From: an uncultured Gemmatimonadaceae bacterium
GTDB taxonomy: Bacteria; Gemmatimonadota; Gemmatimonadetes; Gemmatimonadales; Gemmatimonadaceae
Assembly (NCBI GenBank): GCA_955652635.1
Contig: CATPBN010000025.1
Location: 1 to 7,029 of the forward strand
Reading direction: 5' to 3'
DNA: 7,029 nucleotides
Part shown: piece by piece, positions 6,601 through 7,029 of the stretch
How the letters are laid out: each line of letters starts with the position of its first letter
Numbering within the stretch: position 1 is the stretch's first letter
Notes under the pieces: model-generated
The model's database searches: none
What the model saw: the letters and a program-made list of their open reading frames with translations, nothing else
What the model was told of the DNA's origin: nothing
Program-made: the position numbers and the translations under genes

Positions 6601-6899
6601 CACCGGTAACCGACGAGCAACTCCGAAACCCGCTGAACATCATTCCGCCTGCGCTGCGGCCGCGAGTGGTCCTCCGGTTCAGCGACCAACGCGACCTGCT
6701 TGCGTCCGGACTGCTGGATGGAAATGACGTCGCGCAGCGACCGGTGGTCGTCGATGCGCCGCTGGGCAAGGGACACGTGATTCTGTTCGCCAACAACCCG
6801 GTGTACCGCGGCGAGACGATCGGAAGCTATTTCCTCGACTTCAACACGCTGCTCAACTTCGACCACCTGGACGTGGGGAGAAAGCCGGATACGCGCTGA
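3696..6899 (+). CDS. Secreted M14-family zinc carboxypeptidase-like protein with C-terminal amidotransferase-like region
   Basis: A 1067-residue exported protein, probably a metallopeptidase trimming peptides or cell-wall material outside the cytoplasm. A hydrophobic signal segment lies at about 6-22. The catalytic M14 region spans about 95-385. It has the HxxE zinc pair His189/Glu192 in TIHSPESG, an Asn-Arg substrate-binding pair in GHDNNRD (266-268), and the third ligand probably His297 in VLHDLHES. The likely catalytic Glu is Glu373 in LYETFGNGG. All key residues are present. Residues 497-557 form a disordered Arg/Asp/Ser/Thr linker with hexad repeats. From about 735 to 1060 the chain resembles a class I glutamine-amidotransferase-like fold (YDVILFPPGGG, VKSGGVLVAVENTA, GKGHVILFANNPVYRGET) without an evident catalytic Cys-His pair. 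The open frame extends upstream, overlapping the propeller gene, but the ATG at 3696 before the signal segment is the sensible start. Its ribosome binding site (GAG at 3685-3687) is weak. Substrate unknown. Confidence 0.9.
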   Translation: MKLSAHAVVFSISFLITVSAPLYPQAADPRSTGPLGPPPSTTRAGRDPNQPIDEEYTRKIREYTTEPFFLSSLVDYLPASSTVPTPMAVLGDIAGARNNLPYSKEVYTYMRMLAKASPRVRVYSIGRTEEGREMIAVAVASESLFVNLEQNKANLAKLADPRSINLDDAEAARIASQTTPVYYITGTIHSPESGAPTALMELAYRLAVDESPYIRNIREHLITLITPIVEVDGRDREVDVFRWHMAHPGETYPPLLYWGHYVGHDNNRDAMALTLKLSQNVLDTYLDWKAQVLHDLHESVPYLYDNTVGDGPYNAWLDPLLTNEWQMLGWNNVQEMTRLGMPGVFTHGDFDTWSPGYLMFMAATHNGISRLYETFGNGGTAETMERTLSPTETARTWYRQDPPLPRVKWSLRNNNNYEQTGLLVSLSYFANNRAQFLENFWQKSKRSILKARSEGPAAYVLPADDRRPGAQAELVRILQKQRVEISRATAPFTVMAPVPRSRPIVPPSGTGRSPDSTRRADSARVDSPRPADVTRAADSTRPSEMTRSANAAVPVNPYDTLPLSVLRLEPRQFPAGSYIIRMDQPYSRIADALLDYQYWSPSDPQRTPYDDTGWTFPENFAVRSYRITDAKVLAVPMETVSGEIRAPGGVVGTGTVFAIDHNADNALATLRFRLKDADFQIAEQPFEAAGHKFVRGSFIVRRVSAADLDKASTELGLRVYAFGAAPVVATHPARAPRIALMHTWLNTQTEGWWRQAFDFVHVPYDYISVQDVARDQNLNAKYDVILFPPGGGSPQAIVAGMPMWRNPMPWKKTELTPNIGIDQTDDIRPGLGLKGVDNLAAFVKSGGVLVAVENTASLAVTFGLTSGVSTNQPPRLHVVGSLLRTKVVDDASPIVYGIRDSLAVYSDDGSSFSITNVLGTRGGRFADSATARPTGRGTTEDVDVPQGRLALDPRNDVPQRKPVQPWQAAPVTDEQLRNPLNIIPPALRPRVVLRFSDQRDLLASGLLDGNDVAQRPVVVDAPLGKGHVILFANNPVYRGETIGSYFLDFNTLLNFDHLDVGRKPDTR
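5238..5345 (+). repeat. Degenerate 18-nt (hexapeptide) repeats coding the peptidase linker
   Basis: Within the M14 gene, six consecutive units begin at residues 515, 521, 526, 532, 538 and 544: DSTRRA, DSARV, DSPRPA, DVTRAA, DSTRPS, EMTRSA. At DNA level, GACAGC followed by a C or A and then CCG or ACG recurs at 5238, 5271 and 5307, spaced 33 and 36 nt, so always in frame. The pattern suggests repeat expansion followed by drift in a flexible, highly charged linker between the peptidase and C-terminal regions. Confidence 0.7.
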
Positions 6900-7002
6900 T
6901 ACGTACGTTTCCCTGACGGAACTCATCGCGAAAACGGCCATTTCTGGCACCCGCCGTGCAAAGCAGAGGTTGTGAGCACAGACCTTGGCGCACAGTGGCG
7001 GC

Positions 7003-7029
7003 GGAGGACCTGGCGATGAGTTATCGGAC
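7003..7029 (+). CDS. Possible start of a further gene, cut by window edge
   Basis: A GGAGG at 7003-7007 lies 8 nt before an ATG at 7016, and the reading MSYRT is open to the window end. The spacing is ideal, but only 14 coding bases are present, so no product can be named. It would lie about 116 nt downstream of the peptidase gene on the same strand. The entry begins at the ribosome binding site. Confidence 0.35.

Noticed and set aside
5151..6950. A 599-codon open frame on the minus strand opposite the M14 gene.
   Set aside because: It is antisense to a clearly recognisable peptidase, has no domain-like or conserved motif, and is rich in Arg, Val and His as expected of a high-GC shadow frame.
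6934..6957. ACGGC...GCCGT inverted repeat, with a nested GCCA-TTTC-TGGC, after the M14 gene as a terminator.
   Set aside because: The stems are only 4-5 bp, the alternatives compete, and no U tract follows.
6972..7019. Fifteen-codon GTG frame ending in a TGA that overlaps the ATG at 7016.
   Set aside because: The AGAGG before the GTG is only 2 nt away, which is too close. There is no other support.

Overview
This window looks like chromosomal DNA from a GC-rich environmental bacterium. The best guess is a member of Gemmatimonadota or a related phylum. That rests on remembered resemblance, not a search: the LexA N-terminus, a very large secreted M14 peptidase with a YETFGNGG motif, and a secreted streptogramin-lyase-like propeller. 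No mobile element, integrase, phage gene or CRISPR array is visible.

The left part (about 1-2562) is read on the minus strand. In transcription order it holds a tRNA-Ser(GCU) gene, gltX (glutamyl-tRNA synthetase), lexA (SOS repressor) and the N-terminal part of a VOC/glyoxalase-fold gene that runs off the window. A 9-bp stem-loop with one G-U wobble lies between the tRNA and gltX and could be a terminator or attenuator. A 14-nt palindrome upstream of lexA is the best candidate for its autoregulatory operator. The lexA stop and VOC start overlap as TAATG, which suggests translational coupling.

The right part (about 2631-6899) is read on the plus strand. It diverges from the tRNA across a short intergenic region containing a strong hairpin just upstream of a ribosome binding site. 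It holds two exported proteins spaced like an operon: a seven-bladed Vgb-type beta-propeller that lacks the usual Vgb catalytic residues in its last blade, and a 1067-residue M14 zinc carboxypeptidase-like protein. The peptidase has an unusual Asp/Ser/Thr/Arg hexad-repeat linker and a C-terminal glutamine-amidotransferase-like region. Another gene may start at 7016 with a good ribosome binding site, but only 14 bases of it are present.

The left genes are housekeeping functions (decoding, tRNA charging, DNA-damage regulation). The right genes are probably an envelope or secreted peptide-processing function. I do not see convincing evidence of a wholly new multi-gene system. The most checkable novelties are the lexA palindrome, the tRNA-gltX stem-loop, the 5' hairpin of the propeller gene and the linker repeats of the peptidase.
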